This document shows positions 1 through 6,106 of a DNA stretch of 9,515 bases, piece after piece. The position numbers and the translations under genes are program-made. The DNA lies in contig JAQSDT010000008.1 in assembly GCA_029946075.1 (NCBI GenBank), forward strand, positions 1 to 9,515. Reading direction: 5' to 3'. Below the pieces are notes generated by a model, which saw only the letters and a program-made list of their open reading frames with translations, made no database searches and was not told where the DNA came from. Within the stretch, counting starts at the first letter, position 1, and every line of letters starts with the position of its first letter. Source of the DNA: a bacterium (GTDB taxonomy: Bacteria; Pseudomonadota; Alphaproteobacteria; Rhizobiales; Xanthobacteraceae).

Positions 1-726
1 GGTGGTGATGAAAGGTTCGAATTTGGCGCGGTCGAACGCGGGGCGTGCCTGCAGTTTGCGCCACCATTCGCTGACGCGGGGGTGCTTGTTGCCGCTGAGC
101 TCATCCGGGGCGATTTCCTCGTCGAGGCGCTTGACGAAGGGGGCCGCGGCGATATCGGCGATCGAATAGGCCTTGCCGACGATCCAGCCGGACGGCTTCA
201 GGGCCGCTTCCATCCTGTCGAGCAGCTGCGTCACCAGCCTGGCGCGCGCCACGCCGCGTTCTTCCTCGGTATAGGGTTTGCGCGCGACCCGCAGCCAGGC
301 TTCCTGGCGTTCCTTGCTCGGAATGTTCTTGAGTTTCTCGGCGAGCTCGGCGTCGGTCCATTGCTCGGCCGTCTTCTGCAGATGGTGCCGCCAGTTGAAG
401 ATGATGAGATTGCCGATCAGCCCGTCGATGTGCCGGATCCAGTTGCGCATCTCGGCGCGCAGATAGGGCGTCTCCGGGCGCAGCGGCGGATCGGGAAAGG
501 TCTCGTCGAGATATTCGCAGATCGTGCCGCTTTCGTGCAGCGGCTGGCCGTCATGGATCAGCGTCGGGATCACGCCGAGCGGGTTGATCTTCAGATATTG
601 CGGCGAGTGGTGCTCCAGCTTCGCCATGTCGACGACATGGCCTTCGTAGGCGATGCCTTTTTCCTCGAGGCACAGCCGCACGCGGCGCGATGCGCTCGAC
701 CGCCAGCCGTGGTGCAGGATCATCAT
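1..726 (-). CDS. Glutathione S-transferase family protein (C-terminus cut by window edge)
   Basis: Cytosolic glutathione S-transferase-like enzyme, expected to conjugate glutathione to electrophiles or use it in a redox or isomerase reaction; the substrate cannot be read from sequence. The 242 residues in the window show an N-terminal thioredoxin-fold domain (about 1-80) with a Ser-rich start of the first helix (S10, S11, S13), the cis-proline loop GVIPTL (P54) and the glutathione-contacting ESGTICEYL (E65, S66). A helical C-terminal domain (about 90 to the edge) has the N-capping-type motif SIADIAAAP (D191). The frame has no stop down to base 1, so only the last residues are missing. The start is one of two adjacent ATG codons; AAGGAG stands 6 bases before the first. 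It lies 31 bases after the binding-protein gene on the same strand, so the two are probably cotranscribed. The family is secure, the physiological role is not. Confidence 0.92.
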   Translation of the reverse strand, partial: MMILHHGWRSSASRRVRLCLEEKGIAYEGHVVDMAKLEHHSPQYLKINPLGVIPTLIHDGQPLHESGTICEYLDETFPDPPLRPETPYLRAEMRNWIRHIDGLIGNLIIFNWRHHLQKTAEQWTDAELAEKLKNIPSKERQEAWLRVARKPYTEEERGVARARLVTQLLDRMEAALKPSGWIVGKAYSIADIAAAPFVKRLDEEIAPDELSGNKHPRVSEWWRKLQARPAFDRAKFEPFITT

Positions 727-757
727 GGCAGACTCCTTGTGCATCAGCCGCGGGCGC

Positions 758-1795
758 TCAGACGCCGAACGTATCGCGCCACTTTTCGGTCAATTCGGGA
801 ATGCCCTTGATGATCTCCGATATCGACGGGCGGATCGTTTTCAGCTCGTCGAGCTTCTTGAAGCCGGCGGGCAGCACCGTGCCGCGCCGCAGCGGCGCGC
901 CGAATTCCTCGATGTCTTCGGCGGCGGTCTCCGCGGAGTAGAGAAACTCCATGAACAGCTTGGCCGCATTGGGGTGCCGCGAGTTCTTCATGATCGCCGA
1001 TCCCGAGATCATCAGCACCGAGCCTTCCTCGGGATAGGACACCGCGACCGGATTGCCCTGCGAAGCGTTGCGCAGCACCAGTGCGGAGGGGCTGGCGCCG
1101 ACGCTGCGCTCGCCGGAGACCAGCACCGTCACGGTATCGATGATCGAGCGGCCGACATGGGGCTTCAGTTTCGCGAGCTGCTCGAAATAGTCCCAGCCGT
1201 AGAGCTTGTTCATCTGCACCACCCAGGTGCCGACGAAGCCGGAAAATCCGGGATGGCCGACCACGGACTGGCGGTTCCACTTTGGATCGATGAATTCCTT
1301 CCACGTCTTCGGCGCTTGTTCGGGCTTCACCTTGTTGGTGTTGTAGGCAAGGCCGACGGTGGTGGCGTTGACGATCTGGTAGGCGTCATCCGGATCGACG
1401 CCGTGGAAGCGCGTGTCGATCTGGTCGATCGAGCGCATCTTGTAGGGCATCAATAGCCCGCGGTCCTTCAGCGACACGAACTGGCCCATGTCGGTGGAGG
1501 CGAACACGTCGCAATTGGCGGCATTGGCCTGGATGTCCTGGCTCAGCCGCTGATAGGCGACCTGGGCCGTGGCCCGCACCACGTTCACCTTCACGCCGGG
1601 GAAAGCCTTGGTGAAGATCGCGCCGTGTTTCTCGGAGCGGTCCGACGGCCAGTACACGCTGTACCAGGTCAGTTCGCCTTCCTGCTTTGCCTTGGCATAG
1701 AGCTCGGCGATGTAATCGGCCTGCGCGGTGGCGGGGCGCAGCCCCAGCAGCGCAAGCGCGCTTCCCGTCAAAAAGCTTCTTCGGTGGATCAGCAT
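758..1795 (-). CDS. ABC transporter periplasmic solute-binding protein (Fbp/AfuA-like, family 1 type)
   Basis: Periplasmic binding protein of 345 residues, of the extracellular solute-binding group that includes iron(III) and spermidine/putrescine-type receptors. The N-terminus MLIHRRSFLTGSALALLG has a twin-arginine motif (RRSFL) and a hydrophobic core ending at ATAQA, so cleavage near residue 26 and Tat export are likely. The mature part has the typical GELTWYS strand (about 40-46), the CDVFAS segment (95-100), VGLAYNTNKV (147-156) followed by P.TWKEF.DPKW (162-173), and a C-terminal SAIMKNSRHPNAAKLFMEFL. The start at 1795 is preferred because AGGGA lies 6 bases upstream and the signal peptide then begins correctly; an in-frame ATG at 1849 would add 18 residues with no good ribosome site. 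The frame stays open far upstream, but that part overlaps the divergent regulator and is not coding. No permease or ATPase is nearby, so the ligand is unknown. GST follows it; the divergent GntR gene probably regulates it. Confidence 0.9.
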   Translation of the reverse strand: MLIHRRSFLTGSALALLGLRPATAQADYIAELYAKAKQEGELTWYSVYWPSDRSEKHGAIFTKAFPGVKVNVVRATAQVAYQRLSQDIQANAANCDVFASTDMGQFVSLKDRGLLMPYKMRSIDQIDTRFHGVDPDDAYQIVNATTVGLAYNTNKVKPEQAPKTWKEFIDPKWNRQSVVGHPGFSGFVGTWVVQMNKLYGWDYFEQLAKLKPHVGRSIIDTVTVLVSGERSVGASPSALVLRNASQGNPVAVSYPEEGSVLMISGSAIMKNSRHPNAAKLFMEFLYSAETAAEDIEEFGAPLRRGTVLPAGFKKLDELKTIRPSISEIIKGIPELTEKWRDTFGV

Positions 1796-1875
1796 CGGCG
1801 TTCCCTGCGAACCGGCGCTCTCGGGCGCCTTCGACGCGTATTTCAGCATTGATTTAATGTGTGCGCAATGCTCTT

Positions 1876-1889
1876 CTATGTATACATAG
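1876..1889. promoter_or_regulatory. Putative operator of the GntR/FCD regulator (14-bp perfect palindrome)
   Basis: CTATGTATACATAG is a perfect palindrome in the 104-base gap between the divergent binding-protein and gntR genes, ending 10 bases before the gntR start codon. A TNGTATACNA-like core is typical of operators of FCD-type GntR regulators. Its position would let the regulator block its own transcription and, from the same gap, affect the minus-strand gene. Sequence fit and placement are seen; binding is inferred. No convincing -35/-10 pair could be assigned on either strand. Confidence 0.6.
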
Positions 1890-1899
1890 GAAATCGCCC

Positions 1900-2556
1900 A
1901 TGCGCGCCAGAACCAGTGATGCCCTCCGCAAGGAACTCGAGGACGATATCGAGCACGGCCGGCTGTCGCCGGGCGACAAGCTCGATGAGCAGATGCTGGC
2001 CGAACGCTTCGAGGTGTCGCGCACGCCGGCACGCGAAGCGTTGTTGCAGCTCGCAGCCGCGGGAATCGTGCGGCTGGTGCCGCGGCACGGTGCGGTGGTT
2101 TCCTCGGTCTCGCCGCAACTGGCGATCGGAATGGTCGAGGTGCTGACGGCACTGGAAGCGGAAGCGGCGGGGCTCGCGGCGCGCCGGATGTCTTCCAGCG
2201 AAAAGGCGCAACTGACAAAGCTGCATCTGGCCTCGCAGGCCGCGGTCAAGCGGCTCGACAGTCCGGCCTACATCAAGAACAACGCGGCTTTCCACGGCGC
2301 GATCTATGAGGGCGCGCGCAACGAATTCCTGGCCGAGCAGATCCGGATGACGCGGCTGCGGATGCGCTTCTATCATCGCTCCAGCCTGTATCAGCCGGCG
2401 CGGCTGAAGGCGTCGTGGCAGGAGCATGCGCGCGTCAACGAAGCGATCCAGAGCGGCGACGACGCGCTGGCTCAGCAAGTGATGCGCGAGCACATCCTGT
2501 TCGGCGGCCGGGTGTTCGCTGACCTGATCGCCAACCTCACCAGCCGAAAGTCCTGA
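1900..2556 (+). CDS. GntR family transcriptional regulator, FCD (FadR-type) domain
   Basis: DNA-binding regulator of 218 residues that likely senses a small organic acid or similar metabolite. Residues about 3-70 form the winged helix-turn-helix, with the family hallmarks RLSPGDKLDEQMLAERFEVSR split around residues 21-41, then TPAREALLQLAAAGIV and the wing PRHGAVV. Residues about 75-205 form the all-helical FCD ligand domain; three histidines in the usual metal-site positions are present (H132 in FHGAIYEGARN, H176 in WQEHARVNEAI, H198 in MREHIL), so a metal-dependent effector site is plausible. The ATG at 1900 is chosen because AGGAAA sits 7 bases upstream and the protein then starts as usual for the family; an in-frame GTG at 1861 would place the palindromic operator inside the gene. 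It is followed after 4 bases by the quinone oxidoreductase gene, so the two form an operon. It likely regulates itself and the divergent binding protein. Confidence 0.93.
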   Translation: MRARTSDALRKELEDDIEHGRLSPGDKLDEQMLAERFEVSRTPAREALLQLAAAGIVRLVPRHGAVVSSVSPQLAIGMVEVLTALEAEAAGLAARRMSSSEKAQLTKLHLASQAAVKRLDSPAYIKNNAAFHGAIYEGARNEFLAEQIRMTRLRMRFYHRSSLYQPARLKASWQEHARVNEAIQSGDDALAQQVMREHILFGGRVFADLIANLTSRKS

Positions 2557-2560
2557 GATC

Positions 2561-3541
2561 ATGAAGACCGGCGTCGTTCGCATCCACCGCCATGGCGGTC
2601 CGGAAGTGCTGCAATATGAGGAAGTGGAACTGCGCGAGCCCGCGGCCGGCGAGGTGCTGCTGAAGCAGACCGCGATCGGATTGAATTTCGCCGACACCTA
2701 CCAGCGCGAGGGCGAGGCGGGACCGCACGATGCCGGCGCGATGCCGATCGTGCTGGGCGGGCAGGGCGCAGGCGTGATCGAGGCGGTCGGCGCCGGCGTG
2801 TCCGGCTTCAAGGCCGGCGACATGGTCGCCTGCATCCATCCCGGCGCCTATGCCGAGCGCCGCGTCGTCCCCGTCGACAAGCTGCTGCACTTGCCGTCCG
2901 GGATTTCCGATCAGGTCGCGGCGGCAACCCTGCTGCGCGGTCTGACGGCCGAATATCTGGTCCGGCGGCTCTACAGGATCAAACCCGGCGATACCGCGCT
3001 GGTTCACGCCGCGGCGGGCGGCATGGGTCTGCTGCTCGGACAATGGGCGAGGGCGCTCGGCGCGCGGGTGATCGGTACGGTCGGCGCCGACAGCAAAGTG
3101 GAGATCGCCAGGGCGCACGGCTGCAGCGAGGTCATCGTCTACAGCCGGGAGGATTTTGCCGCGCGTACCATGGAACTGACCGAGGGCATCGGCGCCGACG
3201 TGATCTATGACGGCGTCGGCAAATCGGCCTTTCTGAAATCGCTGGAATGCATCCGCCCGATGGGCATGGTGATCAGCTACGGCACCGCGTCAGGCAATGT
3301 CGGCGCCTTCGACCTGCAACTGCTGCACCGGAAGTCGATCATCGTGACGCGGCCGACACTGCGGACCTGGATCGCCAGGCGGTCCGATTACGAAGCGGCC
3401 GCTGCCGCCTTCTTCGATGCGGTCATCTCCGGCAAGGTACGCGCCGAGGTCAACCGCTCCTACGCGCTGCGTGATATCAGGCGCGCCCACGAGGAGTTGC
3501 ACAGCCGCAGCACTGTCGGCCCCGCGATCATCATTCCATGA
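2561..3541 (+). CDS. NAD(P)H:quinone oxidoreductase, zeta-crystallin-like (zinc-free MDR family)
   Basis: Cytosolic medium-chain dehydrogenase/reductase of 326 residues, the usual length for quinone oxidoreductases. These reduce quinones or other conjugated carbonyls with NADPH. The N-terminal GroES-like domain (about 1-120) has the diagnostic HGGPEVL (11-17), GLNFADTYQR (40-49) and G.Q.AG.IEAVGAGV (67-80). The Rossmann domain has GLTAEYLVRR (127-136), the nucleotide-binding VHAAAGGMG (148-156), and a downstream GADVIYDGVG (211-220). The cysteines and histidines that bind zinc in alcohol dehydrogenases are absent, as expected for this branch. The gene starts 4 bases after the gntR stop with no strong ribosome site, so translation is probably coupled. 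Its stop codon lies in the loop side of a strong hairpin. The genetic context suggests a role in handling the same compound sensed by the GntR protein, but the true substrate is unknown; an enoyl- or crotonyl-type reductase activity is also possible. Confidence 0.93.
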   Translation: MKTGVVRIHRHGGPEVLQYEEVELREPAAGEVLLKQTAIGLNFADTYQREGEAGPHDAGAMPIVLGGQGAGVIEAVGAGVSGFKAGDMVACIHPGAYAERRVVPVDKLLHLPSGISDQVAAATLLRGLTAEYLVRRLYRIKPGDTALVHAAAGGMGLLLGQWARALGARVIGTVGADSKVEIARAHGCSEVIVYSREDFAARTMELTEGIGADVIYDGVGKSAFLKSLECIRPMGMVISYGTASGNVGAFDLQLLHRKSIIVTRPTLRTWIARRSDYEAAAAAFFDAVISGKVRAEVNRSYALRDIRRAHEELHSRSTVGPAIIIP

Positions 3542-3550
3542 TCGCGGGCC
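3518..3550 (+). terminator. Terminator-like hairpin overlapping the reductase stop codon
   Basis: The arms CCCGCGATCAT (3521-3531) and ATGATCGCGGG (3538-3548) are exact reverse complements with a 6-base loop, and two more G-C pairs (3518-3519 with 3549-3550) form past a one-base bulge. The stop codon at 3539-3541 is inside the right arm. There is no T run after it, so it is either a weak or Rho-assisted end of the gntR-reductase transcript or an mRNA-stabilising stem. Confidence 0.45.
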
Positions 3551-3729
3551 TGTGGTGGCCCCGGATTCTGGTTCGAAAAGGAAGTTGGCCGGTTACCGCC
3601 GTTCAATGTGGCGGCAGATTGTTATTGTCACGGCCGGAAACAATCGAGTTGGCGCAGCAACAGGCTACCCGGCGATAGGCTCGCAACGATGTGCGGGTCC
3701 GCGGTGCTGCGTTCCAATCCCGATAACGC

Positions 3730-4125
3730 CTACGCTTCGTTGGCGGCGATCGATTCCATCAGGGACACCAGCTGACGTTGCACGGTCTGGTCCTTGATCT
3801 TGCTGTAGGCGCGAAGCAGCCGCAGGCTGAACGAGCTGTCCAGGAACAGCAGGCTCTCGACCTCGCGGGCCTTGCCGTCGCCGTCGTAGAAGAAGGTGAC
3901 GGGAACGTCGAGCGCGGTGGCGATCTGCTGAAGACGGGCGGCGCCGACGCGATTGACGCCCTTCTCGTACTTCTGGACCTGCTGGAAGCTGACCCCGAGC
4001 TTGTCGCCGAGTTCGGCCTGCGAGATCTTCTGTTCCACACGTCGCAGGCGAATCCGCTTGCCGAGCTCAATGTCGGGTTTGCCGGCACTGCGCTGCTTCA
4101 TCTTCTTTGCTGCTGATCTGTTCAT
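3730..4125 (-). CDS. XRE-family helix-turn-helix regulator, PraR-like
   Basis: Small DNA-binding protein of 131 residues. Residues about 20-77 form a Cro/CI-type helix-turn-helix with GKRIRLRRVEQKISQAELG, then LGVSFQQVQKYEKGVNRVG and LQQIATALDVPVTFFYDG. The QQVQKYEKG.NRVGA.RLQ.IA core followed by PV.FF matches the PraR-like group common in Rhizobiales, where known members repress surface and quorum-sensing-linked genes; orthology here is not shown. The C-terminal part (about 85-131) is helical and ends in a short acidic tail. The ATG at 4125 has only a weak GGTAAC upstream; the ATG at 4101 (MKQRSAG) is an alternative and the HTH is unaffected. It stands alone, convergent to the reductase gene, with a hairpin in its leader at 4150-4181. 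What it controls cannot be told from the window; the palindromes upstream of the TRAP operon are possible targets, without direct support. Confidence 0.9.
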   Translation of the reverse strand: MNRSAAKKMKQRSAGKPDIELGKRIRLRRVEQKISQAELGDKLGVSFQQVQKYEKGVNRVGAARLQQIATALDVPVTFFYDGDGKAREVESLLFLDSSFSLRLLRAYSKIKDQTVQRQLVSLMESIAANEA

Positions 4126-4149
4126 TCTGCTGTTACCGTCCTTGAATCG

Positions 4150-4190
4150 CGAAGCCCTGGCGAAGTCAGGTCAGGGCTTCGTCGGTTTTT
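4150..4190 (+). terminator. Intrinsic-terminator-like hairpin with T run, orphan on the plus strand
   Basis: CGAAGCCCTG (4150-4159) and CAGGGCTTCG (4172-4181) pair perfectly over 10 bases, with a 12-base loop, and TCGG then TTTTT (4186-4190) follow. This is a textbook terminator in the plus direction, yet the closest plus-strand gene ends about 610 bases earlier. Read on the minus strand the same stem lies in the leader of the XRE gene, ending 24 bases before its start codon and without a T run there. Confidence 0.55.
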
Positions 4191-4538
4191 GCCGCGTTAT
4201 AAGTTCGCCTCGACCGCCGGTTCGTCTCCAACCAGCGGAAATCCCGAGATAGTCCGGGATGGCAGCCACATGCGAGAACGTCGTGGAAGCATCCCGATAC
4301 CGGCGCCTCCGGCCGACTTTCGTCGTTGACGCCCGGGGCGAAATTACCGAGCCCCGCAACCTACATTTGGCAAAATATTCGACAAACCACAACTACCGCG
4401 AGTTGGGTGGCCACAGATTTTGGGAGCATGATTACCGGCTGCGTGAGGGGAACCCGGTGTTTTACGGACCTGTTCATGTTGCCAAATACTGATAATGCGC
4501 ATTTTGCGCCGGTTTCGGCACCGCCTTCGGTTGGTCTC

Positions 4539-4554
4539 GTTGAAATATTTCAAC
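4539..4554. repeat. 16-bp perfect palindrome, possible operator
   Basis: GTTGAAATATTTCAAC is a perfect inverted repeat without a spacer, in an A+T-rich gene-free stretch about 480 bases before dctP. It could be the site of a dimeric regulator. It shares no core with the twin palindromes further right. No gene directly beside it explains it. Confidence 0.4.
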
Positions 4555-4770
4555 CGCGATATTCGTCGAGATACAACAGTGCGCAATTCGACTTGCAACC
4601 GAAGAGTGAACGGATTGATTCGGAAAAACTTCCTACCGGACGGGCGCACGCACAATCGGTGGATTTCATATCGCTGCTCCGGGGCTCTCGCAGTTGCCCA
4701 GTTGCGCGGCATCTCTGGCCGCATTTCCGCATCCCGGTCATCAAGCCGGCACCGATGACGTCAGCGGATC

Positions 4771-4792
4771 CGGAATGATTGCAATCATTCCG
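4771..4792. promoter_or_regulatory. Palindromic operator-like site 1 upstream of TRAP operon
   Basis: A perfect 22-bp palindrome with the core AATGATTGCAATCATT (4774-4789), flanked by CGG and CCG. The same 16-bp core occurs again at 4848-4863. Exact duplication of a palindrome with different flanks points to a protein-binding site rather than a structural hairpin. It lies about 250 bases before the dctP start. Confidence 0.6.
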
Positions 4793-4846
4793 CATGATGT
4801 GGTCGTGTGCCGCCGCTTGTCGCAGCCCACCGGACATGCACCGGCG

Positions 4847-4864
4847 AAATGATTGCAATCATTT
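4847..4864. promoter_or_regulatory. Palindromic operator-like site 2 upstream of TRAP operon
   Basis: A perfect 18-bp palindrome, AAATGATTGCAATCATTT, sharing the 16-bp core with site 1. The centres are 74 bp apart, close to seven helical turns, so two bound dimers would face the same side of the DNA. It lies about 170 bases before dctP. A short T run follows (4862-4866), so a weak terminator is an alternative, but the A+T-rich stem and the exact second copy favour an operator. Confidence 0.6.
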
Positions 4865-5033
4865 TTGCTTCGCAGCGAAGAAGAGGTCGTCGTTGCGATG
4901 TATTAGTTGGGCGCGCGATCTAAAATCGCTTTGACGTCCGCCGCGTTTTTTATACGCTCCGCGACCGTAGCCGCCGCGTCGGCCACGCCCAAAGTCCCGC
5001 ATACAAGGGACGGGCGTCACAGGGGAGGAAGCC

Positions 5034-6032
5034 ATGAAGCGAAGAACCGTACTTGCCGGCCTTGGTGCGACCGCCGTTGCCGGTGCATTGGGAATGCCGT
5101 CGATCGTCAGGGCGCAGGCGCCTGTCACGCTCAACGGTGCCGTTCAGTTCAACGACGACCACGCCTTCAACCGGGCGCTGCTCCGGTTCGAGGAGCTGGT
5201 GAAGAAATATTACGGCAAGCCGGTCAATTTCACGCTGCACAAGAACTCCTCGCTCGGCCTTGAGAAGCAGTATTTCGAATACATGTCGCAGGGCAAGGCG
5301 GTCGATTACGGCATCGTTTCGCCGGCTCATATGTCGACCTTCGCCAAGGCGGCGCCGTTCATCGACGCGCCCTTCGTCTTCAAGGGCATCGAGCACATGA
5401 ACAAGGTGGTAGAGGCGAATATCCTGGCGCCGATTGCCGACGAAGTCGCGGCCAAGGCCGAGGTGATGCTGATCGGCTATTCCGGCGGCGGCATCCGCAA
5501 CATCTTCGCCAACAAGCCGGTCAAGAACCTGGCCGAACTCAAGGGCCTCAAGGTGCGTGTGCAGGGCGCCCCGATCTGGTCGAAGACGTTCGCGGCCGTC
5601 GGCATGAGCCCGACCGTGATCGCCTACAACGAAATCTACAACGCCATCCAGAACGGCGTGATCGCTGCTGGCGAAAACGAAGCCGCCGGTGTCGAGGCGA
5701 TGAAGTTCTACGAAGTCGCGCCGCACCTCAATCTGACGCAGCACGCCGTGTCGATCCGGCCGATCTGCTTCTCGGTGAAGACGCTGAAGACGTTGCCGAA
5801 GGAGTTGCAGGACGCGATCGTCAAGGCGGGCAAGGAAGCCGGCGAATACGGTCGCCAGCTCGAATCCAGCGAGGAAGCCCTCAAACTCGACACGCTGGAA
5901 AAGGCCGGCAAGCTCAAGCGGGTTCCGTTCGAGGAGCGGGACGCGATGAAGAAGCTCGCCGATCCCGTGATGGCCACCTACGCCAAGGAAATCGGCGCCG
6001 AGGGCATCTACGAAAAGATCAACATCGCCTGA
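5034..6032 (+). CDS. dctP: TRAP transporter substrate-binding protein, DctP family
   Basis: Periplasmic receptor of 332 residues for a TRAP transporter; it captures the solute, usually a carboxylic or other organic acid, and hands it to the DctQM membrane unit. The N-terminus MKRRTVLAGLGATAVAGALG carries a twin-arginine motif and cleavage is expected after VRAQA (residue 29). Family features are FEYMSQGKAVDYGIVSP (81-97), GGGIRNIF (151-158), LAELKGLKVRVQG (167-178) with the ligand-carboxylate arginine at R175, then P.VIAYNEIYNAIQNG (193-208). After this, family members commonly read V-D-G-x-E-N; here it is VIAAGEN (209-215), so the usual aspartate is replaced. GGAGGA lies 4 bases before the ATG. 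It is the first gene of dctP-dctQ-dctM, under the probable control of the twin palindromes upstream. The substrate is not predictable from this alone. Confidence 0.94.
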   Translation: MKRRTVLAGLGATAVAGALGMPSIVRAQAPVTLNGAVQFNDDHAFNRALLRFEELVKKYYGKPVNFTLHKNSSLGLEKQYFEYMSQGKAVDYGIVSPAHMSTFAKAAPFIDAPFVFKGIEHMNKVVEANILAPIADEVAAKAEVMLIGYSGGGIRNIFANKPVKNLAELKGLKVRVQGAPIWSKTFAAVGMSPTVIAYNEIYNAIQNGVIAAGENEAAGVEAMKFYEVAPHLNLTQHAVSIRPICFSVKTLKTLPKELQDAIVKAGKEAGEYGRQLESSEEALKLDTLEKAGKLKRVPFEERDAMKKLADPVMATYAKEIGAEGIYEKINIA

Positions 6033-6042
6033 CGCACGATCC

Positions 6043-6092
6043 GCCGCCAATTGCATTCCGGGCAAGCCCTGCTTCTTGCCCGGATCGGCGGC
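6043..6092 (+). other. Intercistronic stem-loop between dctP and dctQ
   Basis: TCCGGGCAAG (6057-6066) and CTTGCCCGGA (6075-6084) form a perfect 10-bp stem with an 8-base loop, extended across an internal loop by GCCGCC (6043-6048) with GGCGGC (6087-6092). No T run follows. Such stems in transport operons commonly protect the upstream message or trim read-through so that the binding protein is made in excess of the membrane units; that role is inferred here. Confidence 0.6.
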
Positions 6093-6106
6093 TTCACGGA
6101 GCTACA

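Larger units (their letters stand above)
4191..5033. other. Long gene-free region upstream of the TRAP operon
   Basis: About 840 bases without a convincing gene. Open frames exist (77 residues at 4259-4492, 150 residues at 4326-4778, 102 residues on the minus strand at 4550-4858) but their products resemble no family I know, have mixed third-position composition and lack good ribosome sites. The stretch from about 4360 to 4870 is visibly richer in A+T than the flanking genes. It holds a small stem ATCCCG/CGGGAT (4241-4260), a distant inverted pair ATTTGGCAA (4365-4373) and TTGCCAAAT (4479-4487), a 16-bp palindrome and the twin palindromes described separately. It may be a regulatory region, the remains of a lost gene, or both. 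Confidence 0.6.

Noticed and set aside
82..810. Long plus-strand open frames over the GST and binding-protein genes (82-810, 653-1456)
   Set aside because: They are antisense to genes with clear family motifs; high G+C makes such shadow frames common.
3617..3645. Inverted repeat GATTGTT/AACAATC after the XRE gene
   Set aside because: A 7-bp stem with a 15-base loop and no T run; too weak to call a terminator.
4215..4260. tRNA-like segment (GGTTCG...CCAACC and a following stem)
   Set aside because: No acceptor stem, D arm or anticodon arm can be built around it.
4259..4492. 77-residue plus-strand frame in the long gap
   Set aside because: No ribosome site, no known family, and third-position G+C falls off in its second half. 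Not excluded, but not supported enough to call a gene.
4326..4778. 150-residue plus-strand frame in the long gap
   Set aside because: Composition and product do not look like a protein, there is no ribosome site, and its end runs into the palindromic site at 4771.
4931..4956. Possible promoter TTGACG ... TATACG before dctP
   Set aside because: The elements look good alone but the spacer is only 14 bases, too short for the usual housekeeping sigma factor, so no promoter is called.
4950..6065. 371-residue minus-strand frame opposite dctP
   Set aside because: Antisense to the well-supported dctP; the product is Arg/Asp/Gly/Leu-rich shadow sequence without recognisable motifs.
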